Below, piece by piece: positions 37,583 to 43,948 of a stretch of DNA of 64,000 nt (positions are counted from its first letter, which is position 1; each line of letters opens with the position of its first letter). The stretch lies in the NCBI RefSeq assembly GCF_006438875.1, contig NZ_RCZH01000014.1, forward strand, positions 1 through 64,000, in the 5' to 3' direction. The notes beneath the pieces were generated by a model, which saw nothing but the letters and a program-made list of their open reading frames with translations, had not been told where the DNA came from and did no database searches. This stretch comes from Flavobacterium pectinovorum (GTDB lineage: Bacteria; Bacteroidota; Bacteroidia; Flavobacteriales; Flavobacteriaceae). Position numbers and translations under genes: made by a program.

Positions 37583-37780
37583 TTATTCTTTGCTGTATTT
37601 TTTTCTCTGCCAGGAAGCTATTGAAGCAAAAAACAGACAGATCATAACGAGAAGCAAATCTTTGTTAGGATGGTTTAAAATAAATTGATTCATTAAAGAA
37701 TATCCAAGTCCTGCACAAGCTACAGTGACAAATACAAAATTGAATATTTTTTCGATAACTGAAGTTGAAATTGTTTTCAT
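37583..37780 (-). CDS. Small membrane protein, unknown
   Basis: 65 residues with two hydrophobic segments (FVFVTVACAGLGYSLM and LLLVMICLFFASIAS) and a basic C-terminal tail (WQRKKYSKE). No family recognised. It lies 88 bp upstream of the TraB/GumN gene on the same strand and just downstream of a perfect dyad (37796-37822), so it may be the first gene of the sigma factor transcript. The length and hydrophobic pattern support a real gene, but no homologue can be named. Confidence 0.6.
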   Translation of the reverse strand: MKTISTSVIEKIFNFVFVTVACAGLGYSLMNQFILNHPNKDLLLVMICLFFASIASWQRKKYSKE

Positions 37781-37795
37781 AATTATTTTGGTTTA

Positions 37796-37822
37796 TTTGA
37801 TTACGGCTCGTAAGTAATCAAA
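37796..37822. promoter_or_regulatory. Perfect 9-bp inverted repeat upstream of the small membrane protein
   Basis: TTTGATTAC and GTAATCAAA with a 9-nt spacer, 15 bp before the start codon at 37780. It could be an operator for a dimeric regulator or an mRNA hairpin. The further upstream sequence (37823-37917) is AT-rich without other signals. Confidence 0.45.
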
Positions 37823-37917
37823 GAATCAAAACGTTACAAAAAAAATTAAAATTTTTTAAAGAAGTGAGAAAACAAAGGGCTTAACGGCTGTAATTTTTTT
37901 GAAAATAATATTTATAT

Positions 37918-37960
37918 GGCTCACGGATCGAACGGATTAAACCGATCAACGCAGATTTTT
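37918..37960. repeat. Left inverted copy of the ACGGATTAA element at the GxxExxY gene
   Basis: Reads CACGGATCGAACGGATTAAA and onward. The reverse complement of 38354-38391 aligns with it over about 35 bp, with CGAACGGATTAAAC almost unchanged. The restored stop codon of the GxxExxY frame falls inside this copy. Confidence 0.75.
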
Positions 37961-38351
37961 TATATTTAACTTTCTGTTATTTGTATAAACTAATCTTTTA
38001 AAATCCGGAGTTTCACCAAAATTCAACACCAATCCCACTTCTATTTGTGTTGATTTTAAATAATTCATTAATTGTGCAACATGGGTATTTTACTAAACAC
38101 TCACAAGCTTTAAGTTCTAGAATTATGGAGTCTTCAACTAACAAGTCAGCATAAAATTCACCAACTAATTTATTTTTATAATAAACTTTTATTTGTTTTT
38201 GCGCCTCTACTTTATAACCTTGTTCAATCAGTTCAAGATACATTGCATTTTGATATACTTTTTCAAGAAACCCATAACCAAGCTGATAATAAACGTCGTA
38301 AAATATTTCCAAAATAGGTTTCGATATTTCTTTATGTAGTAAATCAGTCAT
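37946..38351 (-). pseudogene. GxxExxY (PDDEXK-type) protein gene with a frameshift
   Basis: The frame begins at ATG 38351 (MTDLLHKEISKPILEIFYDV). An upstream extension of the frame merely translates the flanking repeat. The family motif is intact (LGYGFLEKVYQNAM), as are the nuclease-like GEFYADLLVEDSIILELKA residues. After ACECLV the frame goes wrong and stops at 38013. Removing one A from the run complementary to TTTT at 38088-38091 restores VNTHVAQLMNYLKS, IEVGLVLNFGETPDFKRLV and a stop at 37946-37948. So this is either a decayed gene or a one-base error. The family belongs to the PD-(D/E)XK nuclease superfamily and is very common in Flavobacteriia; its role is unknown. Inverted copies of a palindromic element flank it. 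Confidence 0.85.
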
Positions 38352-38353
38352 AA

Positions 38354-38391
38354 TCATCCGCATCAACCCGTTTAATCCGTTCAATCGGTGG
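38354..38391. repeat. Right inverted copy of the ACGGATTAA element
   Basis: The minus strand reads CCACCGATTGAACGGATTAA and onward. It ends directly at the bioF stop codon (38392-38394), and its other end touches the GxxExxY start codon. Element, gene and opposite copy thus form one compact unit. Confidence 0.75.
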
Positions 38392-39528
38392 TTAAAAGAC
38401 AAAGTCTCTTAACAATTCTAAGATCTGATTAATTTCTTCTTTTGAGTTATAACTGTGGATACAAAAACGCAAACGTTCTTGTCCTTCCGGAACTGTAGGC
38501 GAAAGTATTGCCTTTACATCATAACCTTTATCTTGTAGTTGCTGGGCTAAACGTTTTACATTTTCGTTACCCGGAATAATGGCAGATTGTATTGCCGATT
38601 TGCTTCGAACGAACATTGGCTTTAATCCTAATAAATTTTTCTGCTGATTAAAAAGTACAATATTCTGACGCAGTTTTTCGATCGTTTCGCGTTCAATTTC
38701 AAGCTGATGATAAGCTGTTAAAATCGTGGAAACGGAGTGTGGAGATAATCCTGTGGTATAAATAAAACTTCTGGCAAAGTTTATTAAATATTGTTTTAAT
38801 TCTAAACTTCCTAAAACTGCTGCTCCATGACAGCCCAAACCTTTTCCGAAGGTCATGATTCTTGCGAATATTCGATTATGCAATTGTAAATATTGCGTCA
38901 AACCTTCTCCTTTTTCTCCAAAAACTCCCAAAGTATGCGCCTCGTCAACGACTAAATAACAATTGTATTTTTCAGACAATTCTACTAATTCTTCCATATT
39001 TGGACAATCTCCATCCATAGAAAAAACAGTTTCGGTAACAATATAAATGGTTGTGTTTGGAAATTTTATAATAAGACGTTCTAAATCTTCAAAATCATTA
39101 TGGTTGAATTTATATGATTTTGCGTTCGACATTACGATTCCGTCCCGAATTGAAGCGTGACTCAATTCATCATACAAAATAACGTCGTTTCGTTGCGGTA
39201 AAGCGCTAAAAAAACCAACATTGGCATCATAACCCGAATTAAAAATTAAAGCAGATTCAGCGTCGTGAAATTGCGCAATAAAAGTTTCGGCAATTTGATA
39301 CAAAGAATGATTTCCCGAAATTAATCTCGAACCTGTTGCGCCATTTTGAATAATATCATTTTCGATTAGATAATGATGTGCTTGTTTGAAAACAGCTTCA
39401 GATTTTGAAAATCCAATATAATCGTTTGAAGAAAAATCGACAAGATTATTAAAACTTGGCAATTGTCTTAACGAGTTATTTTGCTTTCTATTTTCGAGCT
39501 TTTGAATCAGGTTTTCCGGTAATTTCAT
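38392..39528 (-). CDS. bioF: 8-amino-7-oxononanoate synthase
   Basis: 378 residues. BioF condenses pimeloyl-ACP (or pimeloyl-CoA) with alanine to give KAPA, the first step of ring assembly, using PLP. Motifs: LVDFSSNDYIGF at the N-terminus, GATGSRLISGNH, FNSGYDANVGFFSAL, VDEAHTLGVFGEKGEG, and the Schiff-base Lys in TFGKGLGCHGAAVLG. A perfect -7 box ends only 5 nt before the ATG, suggesting a leaderless mRNA. The gene is separated from bioD-bioA by the sigma factor operon. bioB and bioC are not in the window. Confidence 0.95.
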   Translation of the reverse strand: MKLPENLIQKLENRKQNNSLRQLPSFNNLVDFSSNDYIGFSKSEAVFKQAHHYLIENDIIQNGATGSRLISGNHSLYQIAETFIAQFHDAESALIFNSGYDANVGFFSALPQRNDVILYDELSHASIRDGIVMSNAKSYKFNHNDFEDLERLIIKFPNTTIYIVTETVFSMDGDCPNMEELVELSEKYNCYLVVDEAHTLGVFGEKGEGLTQYLQLHNRIFARIMTFGKGLGCHGAAVLGSLELKQYLINFARSFIYTTGLSPHSVSTILTAYHQLEIERETIEKLRQNIVLFNQQKNLLGLKPMFVRSKSAIQSAIIPGNENVKRLAQQLQDKGYDVKAILSPTVPEGQERLRFCIHSYNSKEEINQILELLRDFVF

Positions 39529-39533
39529 AAAAG

Positions 39534-39541
39534 CAAAGTTA
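39534..39541 (-). promoter_or_regulatory. -7 box TAACTTTG directly before bioF
   Basis: Exact TAnnTTTG match with only CTTTT between it and the ATG. Bacteroidota transcription starts a few bases after this box, so the transcript would begin at or next to the start codon. Confidence 0.6.
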
Positions 39542-39564
39542 TGAAATTGAAGTCAAATTAAATA

Positions 39565-39592
39565 AACAGCGGGTTTGATATCACCCGCTGTT
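39565..39592 (-). terminator. Terminator after the NAD(P)-binding protein gene
   Basis: AACAGCGGGT and ACCCGCTGTT form a 10-bp GC-rich perfect stem, 14 bp after the stop codon of the 39606-40244 gene and upstream of bioF. It supports separate transcription of bioF. Confidence 0.9.
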
Positions 39593-39605
39593 CTTTATTA
39601 AAGCT

Positions 39606-40244
39606 TTAAATTGTACTTATAAATGGTGATTGTTTACCGAAATTAGAATCAATCATTTCAGAAATCATAAAACGTGCAATATCGTGCGCGCTAATTCTTT
39701 CGCCCAAACAATCTTCGACACTAACAGAAATCTCAGCTTTATGATCCGTAAATTCAATAAAAGGAACCCGAACCTGAGTCCAGTTGACATTACTTGCCGT
39801 CAAAAAATCATAAGCTTTTTGACGATCTTCCTGAATTATCGGAAAATTGGTTTTCATCCAATCGGTAGCCATTTGCGTTTTGGTACTTTTTTTATCAAAT
39901 GGAGTATCAATGTTTAGTCCGGCCAATAAAACGTAACGTTCAATTTGAAAATCATACATTACTTCCAATATATTCTGTGTTGCCAAACTTGCTACAAGAG
40001 GTTCTTCTTTTCTTTGACCAATTGTGCTAATTACCGCCTCACAATCCTGAAGCAATAATTTTATGGATTCGAGATCAAGTGCGTCTCCTTTAATGATTTC
40101 GATTTGTGAACTTTGAATGGTAAAATTTTCGGGATTTCGTAGCAGAAGTTTTATGCTAAATCCTTTTTTCAATAACTGGTTTACAAGATAATTTCCAGTT
40201 CTTCCACCACCGCCTAAAACGGCTACTTTATTTATATTTTTCAT
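39606..40244 (-). CDS. NAD(P)H-binding (NmrA/SDR-like) protein
   Basis: 212 residues. The N-terminus is a Rossmann fold with the dinucleotide motif GGGGRTGNYL after a short beta strand (KVAVLGG). The pattern KGDALDLESIKLLLQDCEAV followed by VISTIG is typical of the NAD(P)H-binding family of atypical short-chain dehydrogenases. There is no clear YxxxK catalytic pair, so it could be an NAD(P)-sensing protein or a reductase for an unknown substrate. A single gene with its own terminator. No functional tie to bioF is evident. Confidence 0.85.
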   Translation of the reverse strand: MKNINKVAVLGGGGRTGNYLVNQLLKKGFSIKLLLRNPENFTIQSSQIEIIKGDALDLESIKLLLQDCEAVISTIGQRKEEPLVASLATQNILEVMYDFQIERYVLLAGLNIDTPFDKKSTKTQMATDWMKTNFPIIQEDRQKAYDFLTASNVNWTQVRVPFIEFTDHKAEISVSVEDCLGERISAHDIARFMISEMIDSNFGKQSPFISTI

Positions 40245-40390
40245 TTGTATTCTTTATAAAATTTGACATAGATACATTGCGCTTTATCAGGTCGATAAAA
40301 CGAAATAATAAAAGCTTACTGAACTTTTATTTAATGATTACTATTTTATAAAGAGATTCTAATAGTCCAAATGTAAAAAGAATAAAATAA

Positions 40391-40424
40391 AAAAAAGCTA
40401 TTCACCTTAGCGAATAGCTTTTAA
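40391..40424 (-). terminator. Terminator of the Cys-Cys small protein operon
   Basis: AAAAGCTATTC and GAATAGCTTTT with an 8-nt loop, downstream of the 40468-40752 gene. The stretch 40245-40390 upstream of the NAD(P)-binding gene shows no further gene. Confidence 0.85.
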
Positions 40425-40467
40425 ATTTATTTTGATGAAATAAACACTTTATTTATATCTAAACAGA

Positions 40468-40752
40468 TTAGTAAAGTGTGTACGTCACAGAAGTGCTTGT
40501 TGTACTATTAAAATTGTAATTAGTTGTAACTGGAAGTCCACGTCTGGTGAGATCGCGTTCAACAGCAGTAATTGGCGATTCGCAACAGCTATTCCAGGAA
40601 CAGGTGTACGTAGGACCAAATGCAACATCTGAAACTTCAACTTCTTTTTGATTGTTCATTGAAGTTTTAGCAACATAATCAGAACTTGTCGTTAGGGACA
40701 TTGTCCCAAAACCTAATGCTAATAATAGCATTCCAAAAATAACTTTTTTCAT
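40468..40752 (-). CDS. Small secreted Cys-Cys protein, copy 1
   Basis: 94 residues, family not recognised. An N-terminal hydrophobic segment (MKKVIFGMLLLALGFGTMSL) looks like a signal peptide, followed by DYVAKTSMNNQKEVEV. The mature part holds TYTCSWNSCCESP, then a Thr/Ser-rich tail (STTSTSVTYTLY). This copy has a third Cys (TCSW) absent from its two neighbours. It lies 36 bp after copy 2 on the same strand without its own -7 box, so the two are probably cotranscribed. The small secreted form and multiplication suggest a peptide acting outside the cytoplasm, but the activity is unknown. Confidence 0.75.
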   Translation of the reverse strand: MKKVIFGMLLLALGFGTMSLTTSSDYVAKTSMNNQKEVEVSDVAFGPTYTCSWNSCCESPITAVERDLTRRGLPVTTNYNFNSTTSTSVTYTLY

Positions 40753-40788
40753 AGTAAATTCTTTAAGTGTTAATATACTTTGGGCAAA

Positions 40789-41073
40789 TTAAAAAATTCT
40801 GTAAGTTACAGTAGTACTTGTTGTACTTGTAATTATAAAGTTAGTAGTCGTTGGCAGCCCACGTGCCACAATATCACGCTCAATAGTAAAAATAGGTGAC
40901 TCGCAGCAACTATTCCAGGGAATGGTGTATGTAGGACCAAATGCAATTTTTGCAACTTCAACTTCTTTTTGATTATTTATTGAAGTTTTAGCAACATAAT
41001 CAGAACTTGTAGTTAGAGACATTGTCCCAAAACCTAATGCCATTAGCAGCATTCCTAAAAAAACTTTTTTCAT
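40789..41073 (-). CDS. Small secreted Cys-Cys protein, copy 2
   Basis: 94 residues, the same length and layout as its neighbours: signal-like MKKVFLGMLLMALGFGTMSL, spacer DYVAKTSINNQKEVEV, core TIPWNSCCESP, and a Thr-rich end (STTSTTVTYRIF). The middle part (FTIERDIVARGLPTTTNF) is the most variable region between copies. The upstream 60 bp, including the TATATTTG -7 box, is duplicated upstream of copy 3. Unknown function. Confidence 0.75.
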   Translation of the reverse strand: MKKVFLGMLLMALGFGTMSLTTSSDYVAKTSINNQKEVEVAKIAFGPTYTIPWNSCCESPIFTIERDIVARGLPTTTNFIITSTTSTTVTYRIF

Positions 41074-41103
41074 AATAAATTATTTAAAATATTAATATAC
41101 TTA

Positions 41104-41111
41104 CAAATATA
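41104..41111 (-). promoter_or_regulatory. -7 box TATATTTG of Cys-Cys copies 2 and 1
   Basis: Exact TAnnTTTG match about 31 bp upstream of the start codon. The surrounding sequence is nearly the same at 41682-41689, showing that promoter and gene were duplicated together. Confidence 0.65.
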
Positions 41112-41225
41112 TTTTATAATTATCAGAAAAAATGTTCAATTTATATACCAAACATGTGTTTTTTGTTAATTTTCTGACTTATAGTTCATTAAATATCAAC
41201 TTATTACTATTCAAAATTAAAACAT

Positions 41226-41258
41226 AAAAAAAGCCAAACAATGAAACATTTGGCTTTT
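41226..41258 (-). terminator. Terminator of Cys-Cys copy 3
   Basis: AAAAAGCCAAA and TTTGGCTTTTT around a 10-nt loop, downstream of the 41368-41652 gene. Confidence 0.8.
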
Positions 41259-41367
41259 TACTTTATTTTGAAATTGTAATAGTCTATTTATCATCATGAA
41301 TTTACATTTGAGAAATCAAACTCACAAAAAATAGTTTTCACTTCATAGACGTTTATCTATAGGTCGA

Positions 41368-41652
41368 CTACCAAATTGTATAAGTAACAGTAGTACTTGT
41401 GGTACTATTAATAGTAAAATTAGTTGAACTTGGATACCCGCGTTTAGCTAAGTCGGTATAAATAGGAGTAAGCGGTGATTCACAACAACTTTTCCAAGGA
41501 ATTGTAAACGTAGGGCCTACTACAACTTTTGCAACCTCAACTTCCTTTTGATTGTGCATTGAAGTTTTAGCAACATAATCAGAACTTGTAGTTAGAGACA
41601 TTGTCCCAAAACCTAATGCTATTAGCAGCATTCCAAAAAAAACTTTTTTCAT
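41368..41652 (-). CDS. Small secreted Cys-Cys protein, copy 3
   Basis: 94 residues. Signal-like MKKVFFGMLLIALGFGTMSL, spacer DYVAKTSMHNQKEVEV, core TIPWKSCCESP and a Thr-rich end (STTSTTVTYTIW). It has its own promoter and terminator, unlike copies 1 and 2. The signal and spacer are nearly invariant among copies while the 20 residues after the Cys pair differ, so divergence is concentrated in the mature part. No family recognised. Confidence 0.75.
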   Translation of the reverse strand: MKKVFFGMLLIALGFGTMSLTTSSDYVAKTSMHNQKEVEVAKVVVGPTFTIPWKSCCESPLTPIYTDLAKRGYPSSTNFTINSTTSTTVTYTIW

Positions 41653-41681
41653 AATAAATTCTTTAAATGTTAATATACTTA

Positions 41682-41689
41682 CAAATATA
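41682..41689 (-). promoter_or_regulatory. -7 box TATATTTG of Cys-Cys copy 3
   Basis: Exact TAnnTTTG match about 30 bp before the start codon. Near-copy of the region at 41104-41111. Confidence 0.65.
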
Positions 41690-41796
41690 TCAGATTAACA
41701 TCAGAAAAAATGTTTGATTTATGTATGATTCGTACATTTTTTGTTAATTTTCCTACGCCGGAGTTTACTTAAGCTTTTCTATTAACATTAAAGCAT

Positions 41797-41830
41797 AAAA
41801 AAAAGCCATTCACCGCAGCGAATGGCTTTT
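41797..41830 (-). terminator. Terminator of atpD-atpC
   Basis: AAAAGCCATTC and GAATGGCTTTT with an 8-nt loop, 21 bp after the atpC stop codon. Loop and stem resemble the terminator at 40391-40424. Confidence 0.9.
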
Positions 41831-41850
41831 AAATCTATTTTAGAATTGTC

Positions 41851-42132
41851 TTAGTCAACTAAAACAATAATTTTATTGTCTTTCATTTCGATAGTACCTG
41901 ACGTGATCTCTAATGTATAAGTCTGGTCGTTTACTTTCGTGAATTTACTCGCTATATCTTTAGAAAAATTGAAACTTGGCGCCACAATTTTAATAGTTCC
42001 TTTTTCTAGAATAGAAACAATAGGAGCATGGTGATTCAATATTTGAAAGCTTCCATCAACTCCGGGTAATGTAACTGATGTTACTTGTCCTGAAAATAAT
42101 TTTGCTTCTGGTGATACTATTTCTAAAATCAT
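41851..42132 (-). CDS. atpC: ATP synthase F1 epsilon subunit, short form
   Basis: 93 residues with the N-terminal beta-sandwich of F1 epsilon (MILEIVSPEAKLFSGQVTSV, LPGVDGSFQILNHHAPIVSI). It ends where the beta domain ends, so the C-terminal helical hairpin found in epsilon subunits of about 130-140 residues is missing. That part inhibits ATP hydrolysis in other bacteria. Short epsilons are, as I recall, normal in Flavobacteriia, and no frameshift is visible. It joins the central stalk of ATP synthase and follows atpD by 70 bp. The gap carries a duplicated ACAGTCTCAGT motif. Confidence 0.93.
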   Translation of the reverse strand: MILEIVSPEAKLFSGQVTSVTLPGVDGSFQILNHHAPIVSILEKGTIKIVAPSFNFSKDIASKFTKVNDQTYTLEITSGTIEMKDNKIIVLVD

Positions 42133-42202
42133 CTTTTTTTAGTTTACAGTCTCAGTTAACAGTCTCAGTACTGAATACCGCGACAGAATACTGAAAACTA
42201 GA

Positions 42203-43714
42203 TTATGCTTCAGCTAACATTTTTTCTCCAGCTTCGATCGCATCCTGAATAGAACCTTTCAAGTTGAAAGCTGCTTCCGGAAGGTGATCTAATTCACCGT
42301 CGATAATCATGTTGAATCCTTTGATAGTATCTTTAATATCAACCAAAACTCCAGGAATACCTGTAAATTGCTCCGCTACGTGGAAAGGTTGAGATAAGAA
42401 ACGTTGAACACGACGTGCTCTTGATACTGACAATTTATCTTCTTCAGATAATTCTTCCATACCTAAGATCGCAATAATATCCTGCAATTGTTTGTATTTT
42501 TGAAGAATCTCTTTTACTCTTTGTGCACAGTCATAATGCTCAGCTCCTAAAATTTGAGGAGTCAAAATTCTTGAAGTAGAATCTAACGGGTCAACCGCTG
42601 GATAAATACCTAACTCAGCAATTTTACGAGACAATACTGTTGTTGCATCTAAGTGAGCAAATGTTGTTGCCGGTGCCGGATCCGTTAAATCATCCGCAGG
42701 TACGTAAACCGCTTGTACAGATGTAATAGATCCTTTGTTTGTAGATGTAATACGCTCTTGCATAGCTCCCATCTCTGTTGCTAGAGTTGGTTGGTATCCT
42801 ACTGCAGAAGGCATACGTCCTAAAAGTGCTGATACCTCAGAACCTGCTTGTGTAAAACGGAAGATGTTATCAACGAAAAACAATACGTCTTTCCCCTGAT
42901 CAGTTCCTGCTCCATCACGGAAATACTCTGCGATAGATAATCCTGAAAGTGCTACACGAGCACGAGCTCCAGGAGGCTCATTCATTTGTCCGAAAACGAA
43001 AGTAGCTTTAGACTCTCTCATTCCTGGCATATCTACTTTAGATAAATCCCATCCTCCATTTTCCATAGAGTGCATGAAATCATCACCGTATTTAATAATT
43101 CCTGACTCTAACATCTCACGAAGTAAGTCATTTCCTTCACGTGTTCTTTCTCCTACTCCTGCGAATACTGAAAGTCCACCGTGACCTTTTGCGATATTGT
43201 TGATCAACTCCTGAATCAATACTGTTTTACCAACACCTGCACCACCAAACAATCCAATTTTACCTCCTTTTGCATAAGGCTCAATCAAATCGATTACTTT
43301 AATACCTGTGAATAAAACTTCTGATGAAGTTGATAAATCTTCAAATCTAGGTGCTTGTCTGTGAATAGACAAACCGTTTTCTCCTGTTTTTGGCAAGTTT
43401 CCTAAACCATCAATTGCATCTCCAATTACATTAAATAATCTTCCATATACATCTGGACCGATTGGCATTTGGATTGGATTTCCTGTTCCAACTACTTCAT
43501 ATCCTCTTGACAATCCGTCTGTAGAGTCCATAGAAATGGTACGAACAGTGTTTTCTCCAATGTGAGATTGCACTTCTAGAACTAATAATGTTCCGTCTTT
43601 TTTAGTGATTTCTAGTGAATCATAAATTTTTGGAAGTTCAACATCCTTACCGTTGAAAACTACGTCAACTACTGGTCCAATGATTTGAGCAACTTTTCCT
43701 ATTACTTTTGACAT
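42203..43714 (-). CDS. atpD: ATP synthase F1 beta subunit
   Basis: 503 residues; the catalytic subunit of F1. Walker A is at about 155 (GLFGGAGVGKTVLIQELI), Walker B at VLFFVDNIFRF, and MEELSEEDK is the DELSEED-type lever motif. GERTREGNDL carries the catalytic Glu. The N-terminal beta barrel begins IGKVAQIIGPVVDVVF. In Bacteroidota atpD and atpC often stand apart from the other F1Fo genes, and no other atp gene is present here. A consensus TTG-N19-TATCTTTG promoter lies 60-90 bp upstream. Confidence 0.98.
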   Translation of the reverse strand: MSKVIGKVAQIIGPVVDVVFNGKDVELPKIYDSLEITKKDGTLLVLEVQSHIGENTVRTISMDSTDGLSRGYEVVGTGNPIQMPIGPDVYGRLFNVIGDAIDGLGNLPKTGENGLSIHRQAPRFEDLSTSSEVLFTGIKVIDLIEPYAKGGKIGLFGGAGVGKTVLIQELINNIAKGHGGLSVFAGVGERTREGNDLLREMLESGIIKYGDDFMHSMENGGWDLSKVDMPGMRESKATFVFGQMNEPPGARARVALSGLSIAEYFRDGAGTDQGKDVLFFVDNIFRFTQAGSEVSALLGRMPSAVGYQPTLATEMGAMQERITSTNKGSITSVQAVYVPADDLTDPAPATTFAHLDATTVLSRKIAELGIYPAVDPLDSTSRILTPQILGAEHYDCAQRVKEILQKYKQLQDIIAILGMEELSEEDKLSVSRARRVQRFLSQPFHVAEQFTGIPGVLVDIKDTIKGFNMIIDGELDHLPEAAFNLKGSIQDAIEAGEKMLAEA

Positions 43715-43775
43715 TACTTATGTATTTATTAAATAGCTATTTAGGTTTATCGAAAATACCTCTTTTTTCAGAGCG

Positions 43776-43805
43776 CAAAGATAATTTTTTAAAATATAAA
43801 ATCAA
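43776..43805 (-). promoter_or_regulatory. Promoter of atpD-atpC
   Basis: The minus strand reads TTG, 19 nt, TATCTTTG, a full consensus match, with the -7 box 62 bp upstream of the atpD ATG. It is among the best promoters in the window. Confidence 0.8.
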
Positions 43806-43892
43806 TATTTTTTTTATAAAAAATGCTATGATTTTGTTTGATTCCTAAAACTCAGGCTTCAAATACCGAAAACAGCATTTTTTTTATAAAAT

Positions 43893-43931
43893 AAAAAAAG
43901 CCACTTCATTATAGAAACGAGTGACTTTTTT
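43893..43931 (-). terminator. Terminator after the GDSL lipoprotein gene
   Basis: AAAAAAGCCACT and AGTGACTTTTTT pair with one position that is a G-U wobble in the minus-strand transcript, 18 bp after the stop codon. Confidence 0.75.
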
Positions 43932-43948
43932 ACTAAAAAAAATTGGCA

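Noticed and set aside
38352..38402. Upstream extension of the GxxExxY frame to position 38402
   Set aside because: The added residues (MSFNHRLNGLNGLMRMI) are a translation of the repeat and the end of bioF. The family start fits ATG 38351.
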